A DNA stretch of 64,000 bases from Cephalopachus bancanus. Taxonomy: Eukaryota; Chordata; Mammalia; Primates; Tarsiidae. The notes beneath the pieces are model-generated. The model did no database searches. It was not told where the DNA came from and saw only the letters and a list, made by a program, of their open reading frames with translations. The translations under genes were made by a program, and so were the position numbers. Of this stretch, positions 11,049 through 22,661 are shown in pieces; position 1 is the first letter of the stretch; each line of letters begins with the position of its first letter. Where the stretch lies: assembly GCA_027257055.1 (NCBI GenBank), contig JAPVLO010000001.1, positions 10,501,501 to 10,565,500 on the forward strand. The letters run 5' to 3'.

Positions 11049-12700
11049 TGACAGTTTTCAGTTCTGGTAATGGTACTTTTCAATCAGGGCATGTTGATTT
11101 GAAAACTGTGATTTTTAGAGGAAGATTTGCCAAACCAGAGTCATCAGCGACTTCTCTTGGATATCTCATTTTGCAAAGGTCTGATGTTTGAAAAATTCTC
11201 ACGTTGTCATAATTTGAAATATTAGATGCCAGAATATGCATTAAACCAAAGAGGTTGGAAAATTTTAAAAGTGAGAATGTCTTTCAAATAGACATAAAAA
11301 GTAATACATTGGGAAGACTATTCCAAAAGAAACCACCAGTGGGCTTCTATTGATGTTTCTTTGGTATTCAGTTTCTACCCTGAGAAGTAGAGGAACACTC
11401 AGCTGCCCGAGGTAGTGACATGTAGCTGGATCATGACCCTGCAACTCTCTGCTCATTACCATTTTCTCATCACGCTGCTTTCTAAACAATTGGTTAGTCA
11501 CAATGACTCTTATTTTTTATTTTTTTGGTCCTCACAGCTGTTTGAGTTTATTTTTCTCATTGACTTTTTAGTATTCTCCTTTCCCAAATGTAATATCGTT
11601 CCTTCATTGATTTCCTTCAATGATTTTCACTTCTTAGATTGGCTTGGGAAGACACTTCAAGCTGAAGGAAACACAAGGAAACTTTGGGTTATCGTAAGTA
11701 AGTTGTCTTGTAGGAGTGTCACGTGTACCCTGTCTCTATCTTTTCCAAGCGTTAGTATTTCTGTCTGATTGCCTCTGGGGTCTATTATTACTATTATTGT
11801 TGTTGTTATTGTTGGTTGCCTTGTGGGGGAGCAACTCTTCTAGTATAAGCTTTGCCTAGAGCTCTCCTTTCATTTCTCTGATGTCATCCCTCAGTTTGTA
11901 TGATGCTAGAATCACATTAATGAGGACTGCAGAGTTGAGAAAGAACATCGTTTATCAAAACAGCCTGACTTTCCTGAAGAACAACAAGCAACTCAAATCC
12001 TCCAGAGAAAAACTAAGGGGTAGAAAAATGTCAGGCAGCACATGTCTTCATTTCAGAGAAGTTAAAAACTGAGATGTTAATCTGAGGGCACTTTTCTTAA
12101 GTTATTTCAAGCATGATGCTGGGCCTTGATGGACAGAACTCTGAAACTTTTTACTTGATTTCAAGTCACCATGGACTTAGATATGGAAGACTGGTTTGGT
12201 TAACCATGGGTGTCCTGGTGTTTTGGGGTGAAAGGCCATTCTAACTCTGAAAATCATGGCGACGATTTATTCTATACCTGTTAAAGTATATAACAGATTA
12301 AACATGTAGCTACATTTGGAAGCAAAAGTGACAGTTAAGGCACATGACCTAAAAGAAAGAAGGCAAATTTAGGAACTGTCTAAGGGGCTATGCTTCATTT
12401 CTCTAATAAATTCACTGATGTGACAACCAACCTGGTAGTAGCTATGACCAACAAACATTGGAAAGATGGATGGCTGTCCAGTGCTTGATATTAAGCTCCC
12501 AGGTTGGTGTATATTGGTTACTTTGTCTATTTAACTTCTTTTTTTAAAAAAAAAAGTTGTACTAAGTTTGGATCTATGAAGACATTGCTACTTCTTAATT
12601 ACTCCCAATCTGAATATAATTTGGTTTTCATTCCTTTTTCATTCCTTTCATTTTATAAACAAATGATCATAAGAATTTCACTTTGTACTTTTTAAGCTTT
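11049..12700. other. Unique intergenic DNA
   Basis: Contains a short (ATT/GTT)n run at about 11783-11815. Otherwise no repeat, RNA or exon recognised. The 117-codon frame at 11415-11768 has no domain I know. Confidence 0.45.
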
Positions 12701-12719
12701 CACATGTGTGTATATGTAA

Positions 12720-12916
12720 TATATATAAATATATGCTGTATTAAAATTGTAATACTCAATATATACTTATAACAAAAGATGAATACAAGTCACATTTGAC
12801 TTCTGCAATTACACATTGCTATTGTGATTCAACTCAACTTCGAAAAGTAATACAGAAATAATATGTCTTAAAATGTGTATATTTTTTTTGGTTATATATT
12901 TTTTTGGCACCCCTGG
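12720..12916 (-). mobile_element. Miniature mariner-like element, copy 1
   Basis: The plus strand ends TTTTTTTGGCACCCC, and the body shares GTATTAAAATTGTAATACTCA and GACTTCTGCAATTAC with the reverse complement of the element at 25723-26221. The terminal inverted repeat is clear on the right. The left end is blurred by AT-rich sequence, so the left boundary is approximate. Confidence 0.65.
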
Positions 12917-12924
12917 TGAGTGTG

Positions 12925-12926
12925 TC

Positions 12927-12989
<63 letters not shown>

Positions 12990-12993
12990 ACGT
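12925..12993. repeat. (TG)n-(TA)n-(TG) microsatellite
   Basis: TGTGTCTGTGTGTG passes into an unbroken (TA)n run of about 24 units at 12935-12982, then TGTGTG. It starts within ten bases of the miniature element's terminal repeat. TA runs of this length can extrude as cruciforms. Confidence 0.95.
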
Positions 12994-13051
12994 ATATTAA
13001 AAGAATTGTTTAGAAGACTACTTGAGTAAGTCATTGTGACTGGTTCACATT

Positions 13052-13345
13052 TTTCTTTTTTTTTTGAGTTGGAGTTTCACTCCATCGCCCAGACTGGAGT
13101 GCAGTGGCTGCTCCCAGCCACCGCAGCCTCGACCCACTGGGCTCTGGTGATCCTTCCGCCTCAGCCTTCTGAGTAGCTGGAATTACAGGCACTCGCTACC
13201 ACGCCCGGCTCATTTTTGATTTATTGTAGAGATGAGGTCTCACCAAGTTTCCCAGGCGGGTCTCGAACCCACGGGCTCAGGCAATCCACTCACCTCAGCC
13301 TCCCAAAGGCGTGGGATTACAGGTTGAGCCACCGAGCCCGGCTTG
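13052..13345 (-). repeat. Young-type Alu with target-site duplication, antisense
   Basis: Full dimer ending CCGAGCCCGGCTT. GGTTCACATT flanks it at 13042-13051 and 13346-13355. Its B-box hairpin reads, on the minus strand, GTGGG-TTCGAGA-CCCGC. Confidence 0.96.
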
Positions 13346-13355
13346 GGTTCACATT

Positions 13356-14630
13356 AATATTACCAGTTCAATTTTCAAAATAGTACCTGAATATATCCAA
13401 TACAAAAATGAAATTAGAGAAAGAATCATCTGTTTTGTGACACAATAAAGATTGGTTGGAATAGAAGTAATTTGCTTAAATAAAATGTTCCTATTATAAT
13501 TCAGTGTAAACATTAAAATCACACCTGTGCCTGAATCATTCTTGGATGAAGCATCTTTCACACTCCTCTAGATTCATGGAAGCACATTCTTAATGTCCCA
13601 AACTCAATGACCAAAATATCATTTTAATAGGAGAATGTAGGAAATAGGTTGCAGTGACCAAATCTTTCTTGGCCCTTTTCAATTTTTTTAGGCATACCTT
13701 TAATTTCCAGAAAGACTGAAAAAATTCACTTAGAGTTTTTTAAATTTGGAGATTGGGTTTTAAAAGAGCATTTTCCAAGTACAGCTAACATTTAAAAGTA
13801 CTTTTTCGTGTAAGGAAAAGAATTTTTTCTTGAATCAACTTATCTCAGAGGGCCAACAAAAGGTCATTGCATATGGACATCAGACTATTTAAGGTCATGG
13901 TGTATAAAACAAACTGGTGAGGGAAACAATTTAAAAGATTAATACTATGTTAAATAAAATATTCCCTTCATAGGGGTAGCTAGTGAACAGGCAGACACCA
14001 AATCTCAGATCTCCAAATGTGATTCATGTAACTCTCAAATATGTATTATCCTGGGTATTAATTGCCTCATAAAAGAACACTTCCTAAGTATGAGCAACTT
14101 AAGGTGTGTGTATGTGCCTCTTTGCACTGGCTTGCCATCAGGCTGTCTCTATTCACGATGTTGAACTTGATGTCTCTTTCTCAGTGGACTCCTAATCCAT
14201 CAGCAGAAGCTCCTGAGCCTTCATGGAAATCTGGAGACTTCGTTTCCCTCCTCTCTTAACCCTAAGCTTGGGTGGACAGAATATAACTAAGAATTTCCTT
14301 TGATCAGATGGCACTCTTCTTGTGTCAGGCAGAATGTTAGTTAAAAAGATAGGCTTTTTTATTCCAAATTCTACCCCTCATAGTATGAAGAGTAAGAGTT
14401 GAAAAGTGAAAGATTATTGTAAATGTTGTCTTTTTTTTCTCTTAAAGACTATTTAAGCCCTTTGGTCTTCATAGTTCCCAAACATCTCCTGCCCTGGGGT
14501 TTCTCCTAGGAAGTCATTCATTCATGCTTTTTGAAAATTCAAAAACCTAAAGGAATTTTCAGCTCTTAATTGAGGATCAACCAGGGTTACAGTAATAAAA
14601 AAAAATCTTGCAACAAATCAGGTGACAAAA
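13356..14630. other. Unique intergenic DNA
   Basis: No gene or repeat identified. AT-rich. The ATTGCATATGGACATCAGACTATTTAAG neighbourhood near 13865 includes an octamer-like ATTTGCAT variant but that alone supports nothing. Confidence 0.45.
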
Positions 14631-14636
14631 ACAAAC

Positions 14637-14704
14637 TATTTACTAATTATCTATTTTTTATCAATTTTTCCAAAATATTTACTAATTATCTATTTTTATC
14701 AATT
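14637..14704 (+). repeat. Two-copy local repeat, AT-rich
   Basis: A 29-30 base unit beginning TATTTACTAATTATCTATTT occurs at 14637-14666 and 14676-14704, with one T length difference and a 9-base spacer. Confidence 0.95.
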
Positions 14705-15685
14705 CAAAAAAATTGAAGCATATTAAATGCTAAAGTACATCTAAAGTGGAGCAATCCAATTAACAATGAGAACAAACTTAGTTAAAATAATGAAGAAAGA
14801 ATGAATCATACCTTAATAATGTCGAGGGACAAATTTAGCTTTAAGCTTCTGGAAATAAGTTTTAGAAGAGGATTAGGTTGGATTAGATTAGATTTGGTTC
14901 TTGATGTCAGATGAAAAGAAAGAAGACAAAACAAAGTAGTGAAACAAATTTTTAATTGACTTAATTCCACAAAGCATTCTTCATTTACAGATCCTAACAA
15001 AAATATATTCTGCTGGCTCATTTTGACCATGATTTTGCAGGAGAATTTCCTGCCTAAGTCAAGTGTCATTATCATCCATTGCCAGAGTCTCATGTCTCTT
15101 TCCTTCAAAGTACTCATTATAATTGTAATGTGGGTGTGGTTATTATCTGTATTTTGAACTAGAGGAACATAAATTCTATGAGAGTAGAAACCAAATGTAC
15201 TTTTGCTCAACATTGTATTTCAGGTGCTTGGCTGGCCTAAGGAAGAAAGCACTTTCTTGGTAAAGATTTGTTGAATGAGTGAATTCTTCTAATGAATGCC
15301 TTTTATACCATCCCCTAAAATTCTAGGACATTGCATTAAATCTACCTGCATAATACATTTTATGGAAAAGAGTGAAAGCAATATAATCTGATTACTTGGA
15401 TTTTTGGTAATATGGCTGTTAATATTGATAATATTGGCTTAGAAAATCTAGAGGAATGTGTAAGTCAAGCACCACTTAGATTGTCCCTTTAAATACTGGG
15501 TGACAAGTCTGGCTGGCAAGTGATGGCCTACAGGAATCTACAGCAAAATTTTCTAAAAACAAAATGCTTGGGCTATTTTTCTCATTAAAGAAGAATCTAC
15601 ACCAATATGGAAATAAAACCATATACATTCTTTGGTAAAATTTCAGAGGTTTGGGTTGTATTCTAACCTAGAGGGGAGACTAAAT
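14705..15685. other. Unique intergenic DNA
   Basis: A 135-codon minus-strand frame (14806-15213) lies here in AT-rich sequence without any domain or conserved-looking composition. I do not call it a gene. Confidence 0.45.
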
Positions 15686-15689
15686 CCTT

Positions 15690-15920
15690 TACCCTGGAAG
15701 ACAGTGTCATGCAATGATATGAGAAGGGGACTCAGGGGCCAGCAAAACCTGAGTTCAAGTCCCAGTTCTGTCACTACATATCGGCATGACATTGGGCAAA
15801 AATTCTTGCCTGAGCCACAAGATGGTTAATTATGAAGTAGGACAATACTTTTCAGAATTTTCATGAAGGTAAGTGACAATGAAAGAAAAGTGTCCAGCAC
15901 ATAGTAGGGTAATACATAGA
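15690..15920 (+). repeat. MIR SINE
   Basis: The core wording GAGTTCAAGTCCCAGTTCTGTCAC, then ATTGGGCAA and, near the end, GTGTCCAGCACATAGTAGG in that order matches the MIR layout (tRNA-like head, core, LINE-like tail). Confidence 0.8.
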
Positions 15921-18375
15921 TTTTTTTTCTTTCTTTCTAATGATGCTTTCTTGGAGACCATCTAGACAATGGAGCTGAATAGTGCCATTTAGCTTCACCA
16001 AAGGTACGTCTAATTTCCTGGAAGGAATTCTGGAGCAAAGATGATTCTGGGGGTCAATAACATGTTAATAACAGTTTTTCCAGAAGTTTCTAGAACCCAG
16101 TTACCAGTTGATGAATTAAGAGTAAGTGAATCCATCAATAAAATCTGAAACCCCTTGAGTTTGGTTTAGCTGAAACAAAACCCTAAGGCAAATAAACACT
16201 GGAGTTTATTTTAGCTTTTGCAATATGTTTTCCTGATCTAGGGCTTACCTTTTGGGACATAGGTTTTTTAATACCCTTGAAGATTAGTGAATTTATGATT
16301 GTAATTAGTTTTGTTTTTAAAGTTAAAATATTTTTCTTTTTTTTTTTCGTATAGTACATCTTAAAACAGCCTCTCAAAGTGCTTGGGCTTAGATAACACT
16401 CTATAAGGTTTATTTGACCACAAGTTAAGTATTTAATGGCAAGCAAATTGTTAGTTTTTATCACAGCATATTTTCTGGTAAAGTTTTGTATAAGTGAACA
16501 CTGCCTTCTAGTTAGTATCATTTAGAACCAATGTTAATTTTATTACAGTCTAGGTGGCCCTAACGGGCATAATTGCTTTATAAAATTGAAGTTCTCAAAA
16601 TTTGCTTTATAAGAAATCCATGTTTTGTTGAGTTAAAACATTCTCTTTTTGTTCGGGAAACAGATTTAGAATTTAGTAACCTACACTATCCCATCTGCTC
16701 CAACTACAAATTGGACATCCAATTTATCATCATGACAGGATGATGCCAGGTCAGAATCACTGGGCAGGAACAGCATCCAGAGTCTCCACTCTCTTCTGAG
16801 AAAGTCATAGAGTCCTTTGTCCTGGAGAGCAGCTCATTTCATTAGTTTGGAGAACCACCATGTGATCCAGAAAGAAAGGTCACATCCTCCCCATGGATCT
16901 CAGAAGCAGTATGACTCTTCTAGAAAGAGTTATGGCTAGGTGTATAAAATAATGCAATTATACCAGTGTATCAATTCCTAAATCTTCAAGCAATTATCCT
17001 AATTGTCTAAAAGCAGCACCAGCAAATGAAGTATCCAAGCTTAGGATATAAAATATTTTATATAAAAGGTATTTGAAAATACAAGGTCAATACTATTATT
17101 TCTCAATGTTAGGAAAGAAGCATAGATTGATGAAAATAGGAAGCTTGGGTTCTTTATATTGACTCTACGATCCACACCAAAAGAAAAAAAAATGAGAGCC
17201 CGCAAGTAGGCCTTTCTTAAAACCTGTGATTTTGTACCTTTAAGAAGAATGTGCAAGAAACCTTAAGTGTTTGCAATATGCCTTGAGATCCTGCCGTGCT
17301 TCACAGCTGTGGTGTTACCATTTGCTTACTAATTCTGATAAAATATGACCCGCATTAAGTTGCTAGGCTTCTTTTTTAAATCTGTTTAAATCTTCTAGAA
17401 GAGTGTGAATACCACTGCAGAAACAAAGACAATGTGAAAGTCAAGAGAAAAATAACAGAGGGATACCCTATGTATTTATTGTACCTTCATTGTGTTCCAC
17501 ATTGCTGAGAGCTATGACCTTGGATGGTCCCTGGAACTCTGAGAGCTGAATCTCCCAAATCAATGCCTCATGAGGGGGAAGGTGGTCTCTACACTCAGCA
17601 GCTTGGTGCTAGCTTAATCAAAGCTGAGCGTCTGCCAGCTAAACCAGACAGACCCCAAAAGAGGATGACCAGGATAGGAAGAGAAGGTCAGAGGAGCTAT
17701 GATGATCTGTGCTCTCCGGCCTAGGTGAAGGCAGACCCTCAGTCTTAGAAGAACACGACTGTTCAGTCTTCAGAGAGATGGGACCATTCAAAGGTTTAGA
17801 CCAAACACTCTTCCAAAGCTTACACCAAACACCGTCTTCCATACATTTCTATTTCTCTTGTTTGAACTCCATTTTATTAAATAAGCCACTGAGAAAGAAG
17901 TTGACTTCTTATGTACCACTGCAAGAGGAACAGCCAATAGCCATGTCCTAGATCGGGAGATGGGACCTCACACTCACTGGGAAGAGAAGGTTCTTTCTAT
18001 AGATGATTCGCATGTCTCTAGGGTTTGTGGAACTATTCCCTGCCAGTCTTCCAAGTGTGAATCTGCCACTCTAAGTACAATCACCTCTGGGCATCCTATA
18101 CATTTTCAGCTTTTAATTCAGTTACTGAAGCATGAACACAGAGGAAGATGGTAGAACCTGCCCACTCAGCACTCTTGTTGCCCTGAGAGACTCTGCCTGT
18201 CCCTGGACAGCCTCCTGACACGATGGCAAGACCTAATTCAGATGTCTGTCCACAAAAAAGGGAGATCGATGTATGTGTGGCTTGTGGAGTGAGTTGCCCT
18301 GATTTGTAAAAATGCCTCCTAGACCCGTTTGGCCAACGATGTTTTTCCTCGCTCTCTTCAAATGTGATCTGGAGC
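15921..18375. other. Unique intergenic DNA
   Basis: No repeat family or exon recognised over about 2.4 kb. Frames of 112 codons at 16183-16521 and 80 codons at 17709-17951 show no domains. The 17500-17760 portion is richer in G+C than its surroundings but shows no promoter signature. Confidence 0.4.
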
Positions 18376-18379
18376 CCTA

Positions 18380-18600
18380 GGATGAAAGGCAATGCAGAGC
18401 AGTGATCAGCAGCCTGGACAGTGCAGCTGGCCTGGGTTTGACTCAAAGCTCTGCCATATGGCAACCCCACTCAGCCTCTCTGCACCTCAATTTCCCCATC
18501 CAATAGCACTTGCCTTGCAGGACTGGGGAAAGATTAACTGAGTGCTTGCATGTTAAAAGTAGCTGAAACAGTGCTGGGAGTGTGAGTGTTGACCCTGGGG
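18380..18600 (+). repeat. MIR SINE
   Basis: TGGGTTTGACTCAAAGCTCTGCCA, CCTCAATTTCCCCATC, GATTAACTGAGTGCTTGCATG and AACAGTGCTGGGAGTG follow MIR order. Confidence 0.8.
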
Positions 18601-18894
18601 TCTTGTATACCCTAGAAGAGACTTACAGAGGAGGACACTGAGGCCAGAGGAAAGATGTAATTTTTTTTTTTGAGTCATGTTGGCACGTCAGAATGGGAAC
18701 CTAGGACTCACAATTATTGTCTCGAGTTCTCTGTACTCTTACTACTTCTGTTTTTTAAGTTTTAAACTTACTTTATTATTAATACAAAGAACATAAACTA
18801 ACTTTTAGGGGAATTTTTTGTTCTAGGACATAGTCACATTAGCAAAATTTTATTTATTTAAAAAATAAAGTTAGCAAGTAGGTAAGCCACTTTA

Positions 18895-19467
18895 TACAAG
18901 GAGAGACCCCAAAAACCTGAAATTTATTTATTAAAAATTGTGTATTTATTCTCGCATGTTTAAACTTTAGCCACTTTCAAAATACTTTCCTTTTGATGCA
19001 ATATATCTATGGAGATGCTTTTTCCACTGCTCAAAACAGTTTTTGAACTTGTTAATTTTGATGTCTTTTAGTGCTACCATTTTTGGTTTCACCTCTTCCA
19101 CACAGGCCAAACATTTCCCCTTGAGAATTTTTTTCATCCGGAGAAATGAAAATAAAGTAGTTCAGGCTGAGATCAGGCGAAGAAAGAGGGTGGGGCACAG
19201 GGGTCATGCCGTTTTCGGTCAAAAACTGCTGAATATTCAGTGCGGCGTGGGCAGGTGCGCTCGTCAATCACCCATCATGAAGTGGACAAATGTATTAATA
19301 GACTCTCCAAAAAAAATTCACTGGAGCTGAACACAGCCTCTCACAACGACAGCTGGTACACTGAAGCTGAGGGGTTCCTAGAATACTTACCTAGTGGAGA
19401 AAGTCTGTACTACAAGGGCCCACCCTCCAAAAGAGAATCATAGATTTTAGGGGGTACCCCCTTCATA
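18895..19467 (-). mobile_element. Internally deleted mariner transposon, family A, copy 1
   Basis: The ends form imperfect inverted repeats next to TA dinucleotides (TACAAGGAGAGACCCC on the left, TATGAAGGGGGTACCCC on the right, read inward). The minus strand encodes the C-terminal third of a mariner transposase. Residues APAHAALNIQQFL and PHPLSSPDLS are the linker to the D34D region, and the final piece resembles the usual YIASKGKYFES ending. The second catalytic Asp position (normally DN before APAH) reads TS, and the third (normally after SPDLxPS) is LNYF, so it is inactive. At about 570 bp it lacks the N-terminal DNA-binding half of a roughly 1.3 kb element. A second copy lies at 46376-46617. 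Confidence 0.88.
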
Positions 19468-19597
19468 TATTTTATTTTCCAACTGTGAGTTTATTGTGTC
19501 ATTAAAATTGTTATCATTTTTAATGATCAGATCTAGATTTATTAAAAACTATATGATGCCATAAACATTATAATACCTGAGCTTAGTAGAGTGTTTT

Positions 19598-19803
19598 TTT
19601 TTGTTTGTTTTATTGTGAAGTTGTGGGGTACAGTTAAGGGTTAGGTATACAGTTGCGTTTCATTCAGGCACCCTGTTGATATAGGATGTTTCCCCGTCCC
19701 CAGACAGATATTTGCTACTGTTAATCCCATCTCCCTCCCCCCACCATTGTTTCCCAGTACTGTCAGTCATTTTCGTATAGTATTGCATTGGATGTTTAAG
19801 GTC
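19598..19803 (-). repeat. 5'-truncated L1 3' end with target-site duplication
   Basis: On the minus strand it has a G-rich 3' UTR tract (GGTGGGGGGAGGGAG), the final wording TGTACCCCACAACTTCACAATAAAAC with a poly(A) signal, and an A-rich tail. TAGTAGAGTGTTTT flanks it at 19584-19597 and 19804-19817. Confidence 0.9.
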
Positions 19804-19817
19804 TAGTAGAGTGTTTT

Positions 19818-22120
19818 ACTGTATAACTTGAAAAGATGGAAAGAAAAAAATATTTTTAAAATCACATTCTATAAGAAGATACTTTTGCTTCTTGGATTTC
19901 AGCATTATTTAACATTTTTCATCACAAAAGTAAGAAAAAACTTTGAACTGATAAATAAGTATAGCATGCACTACTTATGATAAGTAAAATGTCTCATTCA
20001 AATGAGTTTGAGTCTAAAATAAAAGATTCCTACTGAATTTGACCTTCCAGTGACAGCATACTCTTTCTGAACTGTTTTCAGTTAACAGGTTGCAAGACTT
20101 TTCCTCTAATATTTGTATGTTTTTATTAGCATCTACAAAATCTTATTTTATATTTTCCTGTTGTATCAAAATGAGTAAAACACTTTCAGGTTATCACACT
20201 TCCTTTTTTTTTTAATGCCTTTCCTATACTTTTTTACAGAATGGTAAAAATACAGGTTTAATAAGTTCTTTCCAGGCAACTGCAAATTACATATTCATAT
20301 ACATTTTCTATAGATAAGTATATCTTCCCTCTCGCACCCAGTCAGGATTAAAAACGGAATTATGATAAATCTACCTACTTCTAACAACCTCTTCTACAGC
20401 TCTTCTGCTGAATTATATTATTTCTTTCCACCAAGGAGAAAAATCAGCTGAATAAGTCAAGTTAGGTACACAGGCATGCGCCAGCATTTCCCACAGGAAG
20501 CGTGTGTTAAAGTCTGTATGTACACAGTACTCAGACTGGTGGGAAATTGGAAATTAGATTTCTGAGAAACTGATGCTGATTCTTAACTTTTCTCATTTTA
20601 CAGCCCGTTGTTTCCAGAAGAGTATCTGTTTCTCAAGGGCAAAGGAGAGAATCCAGAGTGAGAAGCGATAGAAAGTGGAAGCCCGAGATGGATGTGATTT
20701 CAAAATATCTGATAAGGTCCAGGAGCTCATCAGCTGGGGTTGGGGTAGAGCTCTTTCCATTGGGGAACAGAGGATTGTTGTCGGAACTTTGAGAAATGAA
20801 GGGGGGAAGAAACCAGGCAAATGTTTCAGGACACCAGAGCCGTAAAAAAAACTAACAGCTGAGTCCAAGTAAATCGGTTCGGCACTCCCTCCCTCTTCTT
20901 GGTGGCTCCTAGGTGCTAGGCGAAAGGACCACAACAGAATTATTGTGTTTCTTTAACCCAGGAAAGGAAATTCAACACTCTGATGCATTCACCCTGTGAA
21001 CAAGCTGCACTTGATTCCTGGGAAGCAAACTGAAATTTCAGTTTGGGCAAGATGGCTGTTCCTGTGGCAGAAACATTGAGCATGTCCCTAACAGAATGTA
21101 ACTCTTAATCAAAGTTGTTTATTCACACAGGAGCCACTGCAGGTCATGCTGCTCGCTTGGTGCCATTTGGTCTGCTCTGAGCCTTCCTGGACAGGAAGTC
21201 CTTAAGATTAAAGATTATATTTTTATGGTCTCATGCCTGCCTACTCCAAGCTATTAACTGAAGAGAAATGTAACTAGGAGTCAATTTGTAGAAAGGATAT
21301 TAACAGTCATTTGTGTGTGTGTGTCACGATGAAAAATAGGAGGGAATCAGGGTGGAGAAATTGAGGGAAAAAACCAGTGTAGTCATTGTTCAGAATTTTG
21401 GAAGTAAGAGTATTTCTGTGTTCTTCATGTAGAATTTTCTCACTTTGGATCAGCATTGCTTATATAATTAAAACAAAATTGAAAAAGAACTTAGGATATT
21501 AGAATACTAACAGACAGGCCAATAAAAGAATTCATCTTATTCTGTGTAGATGCCTTTCAAAGAGCTCTTTTTTTCCAAAATAATATCTTAGCAAATGGAA
21601 ACAAGTAAATATATGAAAAAAGCAAGACTGCATGTAAGTGCAGGAGAGAGAGGCTGGTTGTTCTTTTCCAGTCGGCGTTGATGCTATGACTTATCCTACA
21701 ATCGTTTAAATGGGGCACGTTTTGAATATCATACAACCCTGGTTGGGTGTTGTACGCATCTGCATTTCATAAACATGTCCCTTGGGTTTATATTTTTGTA
21801 TTTACTATTTGCCAAGGTGATGTAACAAGGTGCTATGTATGATTAAATTACAGTTGGAAAAATTCTTCCAGTTTTTCGGAATGAATAATTGTTCATAACA
21901 ACAGGAAATTCATATTTATTTTCTCTGCATGTTGCCTTTACGATGGCTTTAAGACTCTTAGCTTTATATGTAAGTTTTGAAAAATGATTGAAATTTTGAA
22001 ACTTCAGATGTGTGTGCATATTAAAGTATTCACTTCAGCATAAAAATGAAACAGAATTGACACTGTCTATAAAGAAAATTTTAAGACTTTTGATTTCTTC
22101 TACTTTTTTACTAACCTTCA
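19818..22120. other. Unique intergenic DNA
   Basis: No named repeat seen. At 20580-20603 a pyrimidine-rich TTCTTAACTTTTCTCATTTTACAG looks like a splice acceptor, but the following sequence gives no convincing exon. A 113-codon minus frame at 20593-20934 covers the same place without a domain. A (TG)n of six units lies at about 21312. Confidence 0.4.
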
Positions 22121-22129
22121 ATGCATCAC

Positions 22130-22216
22130 AAACTGAAGTCACAGAAATAGTAAAAAACAAAACAAAACCCTAATAATAGCGCAATAATCCAAACTGAAGT
22201 CAAAGAAATAGTAAAA
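22130..22216 (+). repeat. Two-copy local repeat
   Basis: A 26-mer starting AAACTGAAGTCACAGAAATA at 22130-22155 recurs at 22191-22216 with one substitution (C to A), separated by an A-rich spacer. Confidence 0.9.
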
Positions 22217-22661
22217 TAATATGGAAAATAATTTAATAATTAAGTTAATAGGTTAATTAAACATTGTGTTGTCAATAAAGCAACTGCTTATTTCTACATA
22301 ACAATGACGTTATACATTAATTTAATGTTCATTTGAAAACTAGAGGGTGAAAGTTTGGCATTAATAAAACAATTCTTTCTAGAAGAAATAGCATAACAGC
22401 TTCATGTTTGGGAAAAGACAAAATTAGTACAAATTTTAAACATAATATTTGATTTGAAAGTTGATACATAGTCAATTTAGATAATTTGAGGAAAAAGAAA
22501 AAAGGCAAAGAATAATAGACACACATAATCTCATCATCCAGCAATAACTTACTGGGAACATTTTGCTTTACCTGATTTCAACTCCTATTCTAACACATAT
22601 AGATCTTTAAGAAGCTCTGTGCTAATCTGCCCTTGCCAGTGATTTTAAAAATGAGATTCTG

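Noticed and set aside
20580..20940. Splice-acceptor-like sequence followed by a 113-codon minus frame
   Set aside because: A pyrimidine run plus CAG is common by chance, no matching donor or plus-strand coding frame follows, and the frame is on the other strand.
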